The notes under the pieces: model-generated
Databases searched by the model: none
What the model was told of the DNA's origin: nothing
What the model saw: only the letters and a program-made list of their open reading frames with translations
Translations under genes and position numbers: made by a program
Part shown: positions 32,099 through 39,023 of the stretch, in pieces
Layout: each line of letters opens with the position of its first letter
How positions within the stretch are numbered: the stretch's first letter is position 1
Assembly: GCA_017539325.1 (NCBI GenBank)
Contig: JAFYHD010000078.1
Location: forward strand, 1 to 39,023
Length of the DNA stretch: 39,023 nucleotides
DNA from: a bacterium
GTDB taxonomy: Bacteria; Auribacterota; UBA3054
Direction of reading: 5' to 3'

Positions 32099-32542
32099 CC
32101 GTTTGCGTAGGAAAAACGCGCCGATAACGGCGATCGCCAAAAGTCCAGCGGGCTCCGGCAATATCGTTATTATGCGGTTATATTCCTTGGTCTCGGTATC
32201 CGTTTTTATCGTTTCTTTGAGGACATATGTGTCATCGGTGGGAAAATCCTTGTATTTTTCATCAGTATAATCCCAACAAAAAGTGCCTCCCCAAGGTTCA
32301 AAGGAAGAAGCGTAAAGTTGGGCCCCTATTTCTGGATCTTCTTGGTCCTCCACGGTAATAACAAGAGACTTCGTTTCACCTTCCGCCAAGGAGTTGCTGT
32401 AGGTAATAGGATCGTCCGGCCTCAAAAGAAGCGGTTCGTCCGTGATCTGCCTTCCGTCAAAATAGACGCCAAAACACCAGCCGTCGGCGAAAGCTGTCAC
32501 GCAGAAAAGCGCCGCGATGGTAAGTACAATTGCTTTTTTCAT
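30848..32542 (-). CDS. In-frame fusion of a PEP-CTERM protein and an FGE-like secreted protein
   Basis: 564 codons. Residues 1-148 are a complete small PEP-CTERM protein: signal peptide (KKAIVLTIAALFCVTAFA), a beta-rich body and the anchor ILPEP, hydrophobic helix, FLRKR (128-148). At Met149 a second signal peptide starts (KGLIAVLTVASLGFFSTQA), followed by a domain like that in the neighbouring tandem FGE protein and an FGE/SUMF1-like domain at about 312-562 with FDLPTEAQWEFACRA, YYGLYDMHGNVWEWCLDW and RGGGCYSPAADCRSA. The first catalytic Cys of FGE is Ser here. Two signal peptides in one protein make no sense; removing one G from CGGATGA (32099-32100) would restore a stop right after LRKR and an ATGA overlap. 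Start ATG 32542 has GGAG about 9 bases upstream. Confidence 0.85.
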   Translation of the reverse strand: MKKAIVLTIAALFCVTAFADGWCFGVYFDGRQITDEPLLLRPDDPITYSNSLAEGETKSLVITVEDQEDPEIGAQLYASSFEPWGGTFCWDYTDEKYKDFPTDDTYVLKETIKTDTETKEYNRIITILPEPAGLLAIAVIGAFFLRKRMKGLIAVLTVASLGFFSTQAEGAVESVTGLQNWPFDRSVIIHYYLTSDQANPTFNVKLFGGIGDAEQLFDLSEKGTLSKEGADGTVVGTGWHETLWSPDESFYETVTYDLIIKVEASEQALPPNGSYIVIDLSGGPEAASFPVTGLDKEPEGGWTLEYKKTKLVLKKIDPAVFMIGSRSEELGKNDNEVRHQVVLTPIIYAGVFEVTQMQYELVTGANPSLFKGVTRPVERVSYNMLRGAEKGANWPANNKVDEDSFFGILRAKTGLSFDLPTEAQWEFACRAITDSALNSGYDLTSTTKDLDLDELARYWYDGGGNPEEGTISQAHNFVGTYKPNYYGLYDMHGNVWEWCLDWYQANLGTGEATDPKGPRTGTYRTLRGGGCYSPAADCRSATRDFAKPNFGDYSACGVRVFLAQ

Positions 32543-32613
32543 AATTCTATCTCCGCAAAGTGGTACATTCGCTTTATTTTATCAAAAACAGCAATTTCTT
32601 GGTTATGATATTA

Positions 32614-32709
32614 GCGAACAAAGCACATATCCCTAAACGAACTCACGGAGGACGCTAACAAAGGCCATGCACGCGTAGTCCGTGAGCAAGGGATATGTGC
32701 TTCGTTCGC
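32614..32709. repeat. Long imperfect inverted repeat (96 bases)
   Basis: Two 21-base arms (32614-32634 and 32689-32709) match as inverted copies at 20 of 21 positions. Inside them 8-base arms CTCACGGA/TCCGTGAG (32642-32649 and 32679-32686) pair perfectly, and 4 more pairs (32652-32655 with 32673-32676) extend the stem. It begins 3 bases after the stop of the glycosyltransferase gene at 32713 and precedes the FGE-operon promoter region. No U-tract follows on either strand, so it is not an ordinary intrinsic terminator. The rest of 32543-32712 holds a possible TAAAAT box (32576-32581) and nothing else I can identify. Confidence 0.85.
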
Positions 32710-32712
32710 AGA

Positions 32713-33501
32713 TTAAAGTTCGGTTTCGCTTTGAGGAAGGGTATGCTTGGAGAGACGCGCCGCGGCGAATTTCCAAAGGTACCAGGGATTGTACTTGAAG
32801 TAGCGGACGAAGAGGCGCCTGGGTTCCATAAGGAGGCGGTAGAACCATTCCATGCCGATCTTCTGGAGGAAGGCGGGGGCTTGGGAGGTCTTGCCGGCGT
32901 AGAAAGCAAAGGCCGCGCCCACGGCCGCCATGATGGGGACGTTCAGTTTGGAGGCAATCTCGTCTATGAAGACTTCCTGCTTGGGGGCGCCCAGGCAGAC
33001 CCAGACGATGTCGGCTTGTGAGTTGTTGATCTGATCGATAAGATCTTTTTTCTCTTCCTCTGAGAGAGGGCGGAAGGGCGGGATGTAGGTGCCGACGACG
33101 TTAAGATCGGGGATCTCCTTTTTTGCTTTCTCTAAGAGGGCGTCGACCGTTTCCTGGGTGCTGCCGTAGAAGAAATGTTTGATTTCGCCGGGACGGTGTT
33201 TGAGGGCTTTTTCAAAGAAAGTCGGTCCGTAGACGCGGTCTTCCATAGGGATCTTGCCCAGTTTTCTGATGGCCCAGACCAAGGGCATGCCGTCGGTGAC
33301 GGAAAGGGCCTTGGGATGATTGACGGCGTCTTTAAGCTTGGGATTCTCCAGCGTCATCATGACGACGTGGACGTTGCAGAAATTGTAGCGGTAAGGTTCG
33401 CTGGGCTTTTTCGCTATAAGCTCGTCTGTGATCTGAAGGAGTTCGGCGTATGTGGTGACGGTAAGTTCGGCGCCGAAAAGGTTGGCTCTTTTAATTTTCA
33501 T
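32713..33501 (-). CDS. WecG/TagA/CpsF family glycosyltransferase
   Basis: 262 residues from ATG 33501, which forms an ATGA overlap with the previous gene; the frame extends upstream to 33570 inside that gene and I reject it. Family motifs: VTDGMPLVWAIRKLG, RVYGPTFFEKALK, HFFYGSTQETVDAL and IVWVCLGAPKQEVFI, then VGAAFAFYAGKTSQAP and a basic helical C-terminus (WFYRLLMEPRRLFVRYF). In related enzymes this family adds N-acetylmannosamine or glucose to lipid-linked sugars during teichoic acid, enterobacterial common antigen or exopolysaccharide synthesis. The acceptor is unknown. It ends the metK-glycosyltransferase operon. Confidence 0.93.
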   Translation of the reverse strand: MKIKRANLFGAELTVTTYAELLQITDELIAKKPSEPYRYNFCNVHVVMMTLENPKLKDAVNHPKALSVTDGMPLVWAIRKLGKIPMEDRVYGPTFFEKALKHRPGEIKHFFYGSTQETVDALLEKAKKEIPDLNVVGTYIPPFRPLSEEEKKDLIDQINNSQADIVWVCLGAPKQEVFIDEIASKLNVPIMAAVGAAFAFYAGKTSQAPAFLQKIGMEWFYRLLMEPRRLFVRYFKYNPWYLWKFAAARLSKHTLPQSETEL

Positions 33502-34634
33502 TTTTTGAGCTTCTCCTCCATAAGAGCCACGGCCTGCCGGAAGCCTTCGGCCATGTGATCGTAATCCCAAGTAGCGATCTTCGTTTTAGCGTTTTTGGAG
33601 AAGGTCTCCCTGAGCTCTTTGTCAGCGACCAGCTTTTCTATGGCGGCGGCCATTTTTTCGGGATCTCTTTCCGGAACAATGAAGCCCGTCCTGCCGTCTT
33701 CCACAAGTCCACCCGCCGCCGCGCCGACTGATTCCGTCGCCACGACCACGCAGCCCTGGTTCATGCATTCGTTGACTGTGAGGCTCCAGGCTTCCTTAAG
33801 TTCCGGCATATCCACGGAAGGAATGACGACTATCGGAATGGCGTTGTAATAATGATAAAGCTCCTCGTTGGCAACGTAGCCGGCGAAGATGACAGGAAGA
33901 TTCTTTTCCTTGGCGAAATTCTCGCACCACTCTTTTTCCGGTCCTTTGCCGATCATGATCAGTTTGGGAGGATCTTTCACCAAGTTCAGCGCTTTCAGAA
34001 GTTCCTTGGGACCTTTTTCCGCGCTGAATCTTCCGACGTAGAGAAGCGCCGGCTCGTTTTCAGCGAGGCCGTATTTTTCGCGGAAGGATCGCTTTTCATC
34101 TTCGGTCGGGATCTTCGAATAGAGTTCGTTGTCGGCGGTGTTCTGGGCGATGAAGATCTTGTCAGCTTTCATGCCTCTGCCCACGAGGTAGGCTTTGACG
34201 TGCGTGCCGTAAACAACGGCGAAGTCGGCGTGGCGGTAGATGAAGTCTGTGAGCGGCCTGGTCAGGGTGTGGAAGGGCGTCCTGGGATGGTACCAGAGGC
34301 CTGTCCAGATGCCGAAGGGAATGCCGCGAAATCTGGCTATGAGGTAGCCGAGGAAAATGAAGGCGGCGCCGTTGAAGCCCTGGATGACGCCTTTCGTTTC
34401 GGAACTGAAAAGGACCTTGATATAGCGCCAGAGGATGACGAGTTTATTGGCGCCGTCGTCGGCAAGATAAATGTTTTGGGCTTCTTTTTTCCCCTGGGCG
34501 TTGCTGGCTTCCCAGTATTTTTCAGTGCCAGCGGAATAAAAGAGGATCTTTAATTTCAGTTCGTCGTTCAGGATCTTATAGAGCTTGATCCTGTAGAAGG
34601 GGCAGAAGTTGGTGACGAGCAGGAAATTTTTCAT
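33498..34634 (-). CDS. GT4-type glycosyltransferase
   Basis: 378 residues with the GT-B fold. The C-terminal half has LLYVGRFSAEKGPKELLKAL, MIGKGPEKEWCE, and a nucleotide-sugar site around PELKEAWSLTVNECMNQGCV with the Glu-x7-Glu pattern (E..SLTVNE), then GLVEDGRTGFIV. The sugar donor and acceptor are unknown. It overlaps genes on both sides by 4 bases, so it belongs to the surface-polysaccharide operon. Confidence 0.92.
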   Translation of the reverse strand: MKNFLLVTNFCPFYRIKLYKILNDELKLKILFYSAGTEKYWEASNAQGKKEAQNIYLADDGANKLVILWRYIKVLFSSETKGVIQGFNGAAFIFLGYLIARFRGIPFGIWTGLWYHPRTPFHTLTRPLTDFIYRHADFAVVYGTHVKAYLVGRGMKADKIFIAQNTADNELYSKIPTEDEKRSFREKYGLAENEPALLYVGRFSAEKGPKELLKALNLVKDPPKLIMIGKGPEKEWCENFAKEKNLPVIFAGYVANEELYHYYNAIPIVVIPSVDMPELKEAWSLTVNECMNQGCVVVATESVGAAAGGLVEDGRTGFIVPERDPEKMAAAIEKLVADKELRETFSKNAKTKIATWDYDHMAEGFRQAVALMEEKLKK

Positions 34635-35839
34635 AACTCGTCGTCCAGCATGCCGGGAAGCAGGAGAGGATTGCCGCCGTTCCTTTTGCTGATGGCGTAA
34701 TTGTAGATCTCTATAAGACGGGCAAGGTTAGCCTCTTTGGAGAATTCCCTCTCGCCGTAGGCGGCGACCTTTTCGCGCATTGATTCGACCTCGTCCTTCC
34801 TGGCGTAAAGGTCTTTTATGCGCTCTTTAAGTTCCTCGATGTCGCCGGGCGTGAAGAGCCAGCCGGCGCCGGGGGGAAGCAGAGCGGGCAGTCCGCCGAT
34901 CCTCGAGGCCAGCACGGGCGTTCCCAGCCTCAGGGAGTCTATTACCGTCACGGGGCAGTTCTCATAGCATTCCGACGGAAAGACCGTGACCAGCGCCCTG
35001 GCCATGTAGTAATTGCAGACGTCGGGCGGCTGGTAGCCGAGGAAAGTCACGTTGGGATTGGGATGCTCCTTCATATAGGCGGCCACTTCCTCGTCCAAGG
35101 GGCCGTTGCCGATCATCTTGACGGGAACATTGAGGCCGCTCACGGCCTTCAGCATCGTCATGATGCCCTTCTCCTGGGAGAAGCGGCCTACGAAAAGGAA
35201 ATAGCCCTCGCATTTCGCCTCCGGGTCCGGCGTGGCGTCTGAGCCATTGGGCTTGGCGCAGACCGTGCCGAAGCCGGCGTGGCGGTACAGGCGGGCAGAA
35301 AACTTGTTCAGGGTGATGATGCAGTCGATCTTCTGGAAGGTGCCGAGAATGTAGTGGAAGCGCAAAATAAGAGCGTACCAGAGAGTGTACAGCTTGCTGT
35401 TCCTGAGGCAGCGGCGGGACACGCATCTCAGCATGCTTTGGTTGGGCTTCCTTTCGCAGGGCCTACCGTAGCAGAAGAGCAAGCCGTTCGGGCAGAAGAA
35501 ACGGAAATTGTGCACGGTCTGGACGATCGGCACTTTCTTTACGTGCAAAACAAGGTAAATGGTCGGGGAAAGCAGAGGGAAAACGTTGTGGACCTGGGCG
35601 ACGTCCGGTTTTTCCTTGTCGATTATGTCGCTCAGCTCATGGGCCAGCTTCCAGTTGTAAAAACCCCCTAGGAAAGCGCAAAGCTTTTTCCAGGGGGAAT
35701 AGTCAGCGATAAGAGCGCTGTCTCTCAGGAAAGGAACAACGGTGTGCCCAGCTTGGCGGAGCATCTCCAGTTCCTTCTGGGCTACGGCGTCCTCGCCTCC
35801 TCTTTGGGAATAAAAGTTATGACAGAATAAGATCTTCAA
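34631..35839 (-). CDS. GT4-type glycosyltransferase with cysteine-rich insertion
   Basis: 402 residues. The N-terminus (KILFCHNFYSQRGGEDAVA) is a typical GT4 donor/acceptor loop with RGGxE. A Cys-rich insert (FCPNGLLFCYGRPCER, then CVSRRC) is found in many surface-polysaccharide GT4 enzymes. The C-terminal domain has LFVGRFSQEKGIMTMLKAV, MIGNGPLDEEV and SECYENCPVTVIDSLRLGTPV. The likely start is a TTG at 35839, 3 bases after the lipoprotein stop; no better ATG exists before the conserved RGG motif. The product probably adds a sugar to a lipid-linked polymer. Confidence 0.92.
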   Translation of the reverse strand: MKILFCHNFYSQRGGEDAVAQKELEMLRQAGHTVVPFLRDSALIADYSPWKKLCAFLGGFYNWKLAHELSDIIDKEKPDVAQVHNVFPLLSPTIYLVLHVKKVPIVQTVHNFRFFCPNGLLFCYGRPCERKPNQSMLRCVSRRCLRNSKLYTLWYALILRFHYILGTFQKIDCIITLNKFSARLYRHAGFGTVCAKPNGSDATPDPEAKCEGYFLFVGRFSQEKGIMTMLKAVSGLNVPVKMIGNGPLDEEVAAYMKEHPNPNVTFLGYQPPDVCNYYMARALVTVFPSECYENCPVTVIDSLRLGTPVLASRIGGLPALLPPGAGWLFTPGDIEELKERIKDLYARKDEVESMREKVAAYGEREFSKEANLARLIEIYNYAISKRNGGNPLLLPGMLDDEL

Positions 35840-35842
35840 AGC

Positions 35843-36565
35843 TTAGAGCTCGTCGGTCATTTCCAGTCCTTCTATCGTGGGAAGCACACCCATTTCGGGA
35901 GTCATCTGAGTTATGACGTCCCTTCTGGCCTGGACTAAGACTTTCTTCACGGCGTCGTTGAAAAGCTGCATGCAGTAAGCGTCGCCGGCTTCCAGATAAT
36001 TCTTGTCCTTGCCTTCTTTCACCGCCTCGAAATCCTGCATGGCGTGGCGGATGACGAAGGAGTCCTTGTATTCGTATTTGCGGGCCATAACGCGCTTCTC
36101 GGCGAGCGTGTCGATCATGTCGACCCTGACGGCCACCCTGACGGTGTAGCGCATCCTTTTCCAGAGATTGTCGTCGCTCACGCTCGATTCGGGCGTGCCC
36201 ATTACGTAAGCGTGGTAAATTTCGCCGGCGACTCTGACGCTGCGCTCGGTCCCGGGAACGTAATTGGCGGAATCAACGACGTCCAACCCGGCGTTGGAAA
36301 GCTCAAGCTGCAAAAGCCTGGTCATTGATTCGCTGAGTGGTTCCTCGAGAACGCCGTCTTCGCTGTAGAAAGCGCCGTCCAGAGGATCAGCCGGGCCTAC
36401 GCGCTCCTGGGAGGGACGGCGGTCCACTAGATCCCTGACGGTGACGGTGACCTTGTTCTTGATGTCGAGGTCGCCCGGAGGATCCAGGACGTACGTTACC
36501 GCGTATTTGTCAGCGCAGGCGCAAAGAAAAAGAGACGCCGCTATCGCAAGGAAAAGTTTACTCAT
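35843..36565 (-). CDS. Predicted lipoprotein of unknown function
   Basis: 240 residues. A signal peptide with lipobox LCAC ([20 protein letters not shown]) makes it a lipoprotein, a substrate of Lgt and Lnt. The rest is an alpha/beta domain with [19 protein letters not shown] near the start and a C-terminal acidic end, resembling the general plan of YajG-like or ABC-transport-auxiliary lipoproteins, though I cannot name the family with confidence. It overlaps metK by 8 bases and precedes the glycosyltransferases, so a link to polysaccharide export or surface layer assembly is possible. Confidence 0.85.
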   Translation of the reverse strand: MSKLFLAIAASLFLCACADKYAVTYVLDPPGDLDIKNKVTVTVRDLVDRRPSQERVGPADPLDGAFYSEDGVLEEPLSESMTRLLQLELSNAGLDVVDSANYVPGTERSVRVAGEIYHAYVMGTPESSVSDDNLWKRMRYTVRVAVRVDMIDTLAEKRVMARKYEYKDSFVIRHAMQDFEAVKEGKDKNYLEAGDAYCMQLFNDAVKKVLVQARRDVITQMTPEMGVLPTIEGLEMTDEL

Positions 36566-37754
36566 ATTTTTTGGCCTGTTCTTTTAAGGTCTGCGCCATG
36601 TCGGTCTTCTCCCAGGTGTAGCCCTGGTTCTCTATTCCGAAATGACCGTATTTGGCGGTTTTGAGATAAATGGGACGAAGCAGATCAAGCTTTTTGATGA
36701 TGGCGGAGGGCCTCAGGTCAAAGTTGTCTTTTACCAGCTGCTCGATCTTTCTGTCGCTGATCTTACCGGTGCCGAAAGTGTTGACGTTCAGGGAAAGCGG
36801 ATCGGCTTTGCCGATGGCGTAGGAGACCTGGACTTCGCACTGCCTGGCAAGGCCGGCTTTGACGATGTTTTTGGCCACGTAGCGCATCATGTAGGCGGCG
36901 CTGCGGTCGACTTTGCTGGGGTCCTTGCCGGAGAAAGCTCCGCCGCCGTGGCGGCCCATGCCGCCGTAGGTGTCGACGATGATCTTCCTGCCGGTCAATC
37001 CGGCGTCGCCGTGCGGGCCGCCGATCACGAAGCGGCCGGTGGGGTTGATATGGATGATCGTGTCTTTGTCCAGCATCTTCTTCGGAATGACCTTCTCGAT
37101 GACTTCTTTTTTGAGAGTCTTGACGATATCAGCGTGCTTGACTTTCGGATCGTGCTGGGTGGAGATGACGATGGTGTGGACTCTCTGGGGACGGCCGTCA
37201 GCGGAATATTCGATAGTTACTTGCGATTTGCTGTCTGGCCTGAGCCAGGTCAATTTATTTTTCAGCCTGAGTTCGGTAAGCTTGTTGATTATGGCCCTGG
37301 CGTAGCTGACGGGCATGGGCATCAATTGCGGAGTTTCCGTGCAGGCGTAGCCGAACATCATGCCCTGGTCGCCGGCGCCCTGCTCTTTGTGGAGGCCTTT
37401 GTCGCTGGAGACGCCCATGTCGATGTCGGGGGACTGCCTGTTGATGCAGGCCATGACGGCGCAGGATCTGGTGTCGAAGCAAAGTTCCGGATCATTATAG
37501 CCGATCCCAGCCACGGTATCCCTGGCGATCTTCTGGAAATCAAGCGTGGCTTTGGTGGTGATCTCGCCGGAAATAACAACGAGTCCGGTGGCAGCCATAA
37601 CTTCGCAGGCTACGCGGCTCGATTTATCCTGACGCAGCGCTTCGTCAAGGACGGCGTCAGAGATCTGGTCGCAGACTTTGTCCGGGTGTCCCATGGAGAC
37701 ACATTCAGAAGTGAAAAGATAATTTCCTTCCCGGCTCTTTTGATCTTTGGCCAT
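36558..37754 (-). CDS. metK: S-adenosylmethionine synthase
   Basis: 398 residues; makes S-adenosylmethionine from methionine and ATP. Signatures [12 protein letters not shown] and [16 protein letters not shown] are intact, as is [16 protein letters not shown] (metal and ATP site). ATG 37754 is preceded by AAGGAG at 9 bases and a promoter about 45 bases upstream. The leader is too short and unstructured for a SAM riboswitch. It heads an operon whose remaining genes encode a lipoprotein and three glycosyltransferases. Confidence 0.97.
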   Translation of the reverse strand: MAKDQKSREGNYLFTSECVSMGHPDKVCDQISDAVLDEALRQDKSSRVACEVMAATGLVVISGEITTKATLDFQKIARDTVAGIGYNDPELCFDTRSCAVMACINRQSPDIDMGVSSDKGLHKEQGAGDQGMMFGYACTETPQLMPMPVSYARAIINKLTELRLKNKLTWLRPDSKSQVTIEYSADGRPQRVHTIVISTQHDPKVKHADIVKTLKKEVIEKVIPKKMLDKDTIIHINPTGRFVIGGPHGDAGLTGRKIIVDTYGGMGRHGGGAFSGKDPSKVDRSAAYMMRYVAKNIVKAGLARQCEVQVSYAIGKADPLSLNVNTFGTGKISDRKIEQLVKDNFDLRPSAIIKKLDLLRPIYLKTAKYGHFGIENQGYTWEKTDMAQTLKEQAKKYE

Positions 37755-37798
37755 AAATAAAAACTCCTTTTTTTAAGATTTAAAATCAGACTTATTTA

Positions 37799-37804
37799 AT
37801 TATA
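37799..37804 (-). promoter_or_regulatory. -10 box of the metK operon
   Basis: TATAAT on the minus strand in the 68-base gap between dnaB and metK. The transcript would start near 37792 with a leader of about 38 bases holding an AAGGAG ribosome binding site. The -35 region lies at the end of dnaB and matches poorly. Confidence 0.5.
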
Positions 37805-37822
37805 GCCTTTTTCACCCTGAAT

Positions 37823-39023
37823 TTATCTTTCCGCCTGTCCGTCAACGAAACGGGCGTATTCCGGGTTGAATATCATCTTTACGGTTCCCGTCGGTCCGTT
37901 GCGCTGCTTGGCTATTATGACCTCCGCCTCGTCGGTGGCGGCTTCCTTGTTGTAATAGCTCGGACGGTAGAGCATCATGACCATATCGGCGTCCTGCTCT
38001 ATGGAACCGGATTCTCTGAGATGGGAGAGCTGGGGGCGGCTGCCCTTGTCCGTTCCCTGCTCCGCCTGGCGGTTCAGCTGCGAGAGCGCTATGACGGGAA
38101 CGTTCAGTTCCACGGCCAGGGATTTCAGCGAACGGGAAATATAGCTGATCTCCTGGACTCGGTTGTCCTTGAACTGCTTGTCTGTGCCCGCTGACAAAAG
38201 CTGGATGTAGTCCACGAAAACAGCGGAAAAATTCGGGCATTTGGCCCTGAGCAGCTGACAGCGTGATTTAATGTCGATGGGTGTAAGGCTTGGCGAAGAG
38301 TCGATGTAAAGATCGATCTCCTTGAGAGCGCCCGCGGCTCTCACCATTTTGATGTAGTCCTGTTCGGTCATGTCGCCGCGCCTGAGGTTCTGGCCCCTGA
38401 CTCCGGCCCTGGAGGAAAGAAGACGCGTCACCAGTTCGTTGGGACCCATTTCCAGGGAGAAGAAAGCTACAGCCGCCTTGTTCTTCTCGGCAATGTGCTC
38501 GGCCATGTTGAGGGCCAGGGCGGTCTTGCCCATGGAGGGGCGGGCCGCCAGAATGATAAGTTCGCCTCCGTGGAAACCGCTCGTCATATTGTTGATGTCC
38601 CGGAAGCCTGTATCCAGACCGCTTACGGTGGCGCCGGCGCGGCGGGCTTTGGTAAGTTTTTCCAGTATCTCGATACTGGGCAGCATCAGATCGCTTATGG
38701 GCGCGAAACCGCGGTTGTTATCCTTTAAGAGGCCTATCATGCCCTGCTCCGCCTCGGAGATGATCTCCTTGGCGCTGCGCTCTCCGCCCTGGCATTCGCT
38801 GATCGCCTTGCGGCAAGTCTGAATAAGGATCCTGAGGAGCGCCTTGTCTTTTACTATCGCGGCGTAGTGCTCCACATTGTCCGTGGTCGGCACCATCTCC
38901 ACCAGCTCGGCCAGGTAGGCCGCTCCGCCGGCGGAATTGTAGGCGGCGTTTCCTTCAAGCGCGGCGTGGACGATTATGACGTCCACGCCTTCTTCATGCT
39001 CGAATTTTTCTCTGATGACTGAA
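37823..39023 (-). CDS. dnaB: Replicative DNA helicase DnaB, N-terminus outside window
   Basis: The frame stays open to the window edge beyond a GTG at 38986, so the gene is truncated by the window. About 399 residues are visible. Present: the end of the N-terminal primase-interacting domain (GGAAYLAELVEMVPT), the RecA-like ATPase with Walker A ARPSMGKTALALNM and Walker B VFVDYIQLL, and ALSQLNRQAEQGTDK, LSHLRESGSIEQDADMVM and RNGPTGTVKMIFNPEYARF. The hexameric helicase unwinds DNA at replication forks. No intein is seen. Confidence 0.96.
   Translation of the reverse strand, partial: SVIREKFEHEEGVDVIIVHAALEGNAAYNSAGGAAYLAELVEMVPTTDNVEHYAAIVKDKALLRILIQTCRKAISECQGGERSAKEIISEAEQGMIGLLKDNNRGFAPISDLMLPSIEILEKLTKARRAGATVSGLDTGFRDINNMTSGFHGGELIILAARPSMGKTALALNMAEHIAEKNKAAVAFFSLEMGPNELVTRLLSSRAGVRGQNLRRGDMTEQDYIKMVRAAGALKEIDLYIDSSPSLTPIDIKSRCQLLRAKCPNFSAVFVDYIQLLSAGTDKQFKDNRVQEISYISRSLKSLAVELNVPVIALSQLNRQAEQGTDKGSRPQLSHLRESGSIEQDADMVMMLYRPSYYNKEAATDEAEVIIAKQRNGPTGTVKMIFNPEYARFVDGQAER

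Noticed and set aside
32543-32712. Retroelement template repeat or reverse transcriptase near the FGE genes
   Set aside because: The only sizeable non-coding stretch holds an inverted repeat that does not resemble the C-terminal segments of the FGE-like genes, and no reading frame encodes a reverse transcriptase.
37755-37822. SAM riboswitch upstream of metK
   Set aside because: The predicted leader is only about 38 bases, A/T-rich and lacks the stems of any known SAM riboswitch.
1-39023. CRISPR arrays, insertion sequences, rRNA
   Set aside because: No regularly spaced short repeats, transposase genes or rRNA-like sequence were seen.

Overview
The window is a compact, gene-dense bacterial chromosome segment with almost no non-coding DNA; no gene-free stretch exceeds 300 bases, and the longest is about 170 bases at 32543-32712. 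A secretin, apolipoprotein N-acyltransferase, lipoproteins and PEP-CTERM proteins show a Gram-negative cell envelope. PEP-CTERM sorting signals together with several secreted formylglycine-generating-enzyme-like (FGE/C-type-lectin-fold) proteins suggest the PVC superphylum, most like Lentisphaerota or Kiritimatiellota. That placement is inference from gene content; no rRNA is present to confirm it.

Layout. (1) 2-7024, plus strand: secretin C-terminus, a membrane-anchored coiled-coil protein, purB, an unknown protein, a Hal2/CysQ-type nucleotidase, a YigZ protein and a bile acid:sodium symporter-family carrier. (2) 7059-9792, plus strand, from its own promoter: fabF and an in-frame NUDIX-HemW fusion. 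(3) 20736 down to 9793, minus strand: an 11-kb unbroken chain of an unknown membrane protein, trhA/hemolysin III, a histidine kinase, a sigma-54 response regulator, lgt, lnt, pssA, a truB-znuA in-frame fusion, znuC and znuB. This joins lipoprotein and phospholipid synthesis to a zinc importer whose binding protein is itself a lipoprotein. (4) tRNA-Asp and rpsA, separated by a palindromic promoter/hairpin element. (5) 27097-22857, minus strand: a large secreted PEP-CTERM metallopeptidase-like protein followed by an NhaC antiporter. (6) 32542-27198, minus strand: an accessory operon in which a DUF3791-DUF3990-DUF3791 cassette (ADP-ribosyltransferase-like, possibly toxin-antitoxin) lies between FGE-like secreted proteins. 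(7) 37754-32713, minus strand: metK, a lipoprotein and three glycosyltransferases, ending in a long imperfect inverted repeat. (8) the C-terminal part of dnaB.

The most unusual region is 27198-32709. It holds three FGE-like domains that lack the first catalytic cysteine of true FGE and end in segments that look like diversity-generating-retroelement targets, an embedded ART-like cassette, and a PEP-CTERM-to-FGE in-frame fusion. The truB-znuA and PEP-CTERM-FGE fusions each look like an ATGA start/stop overlap carrying one extra base, so they are either recent gene fusions or single-base sequence errors. The NUDIX-HemW fusion has no usable internal start codon and appears real.
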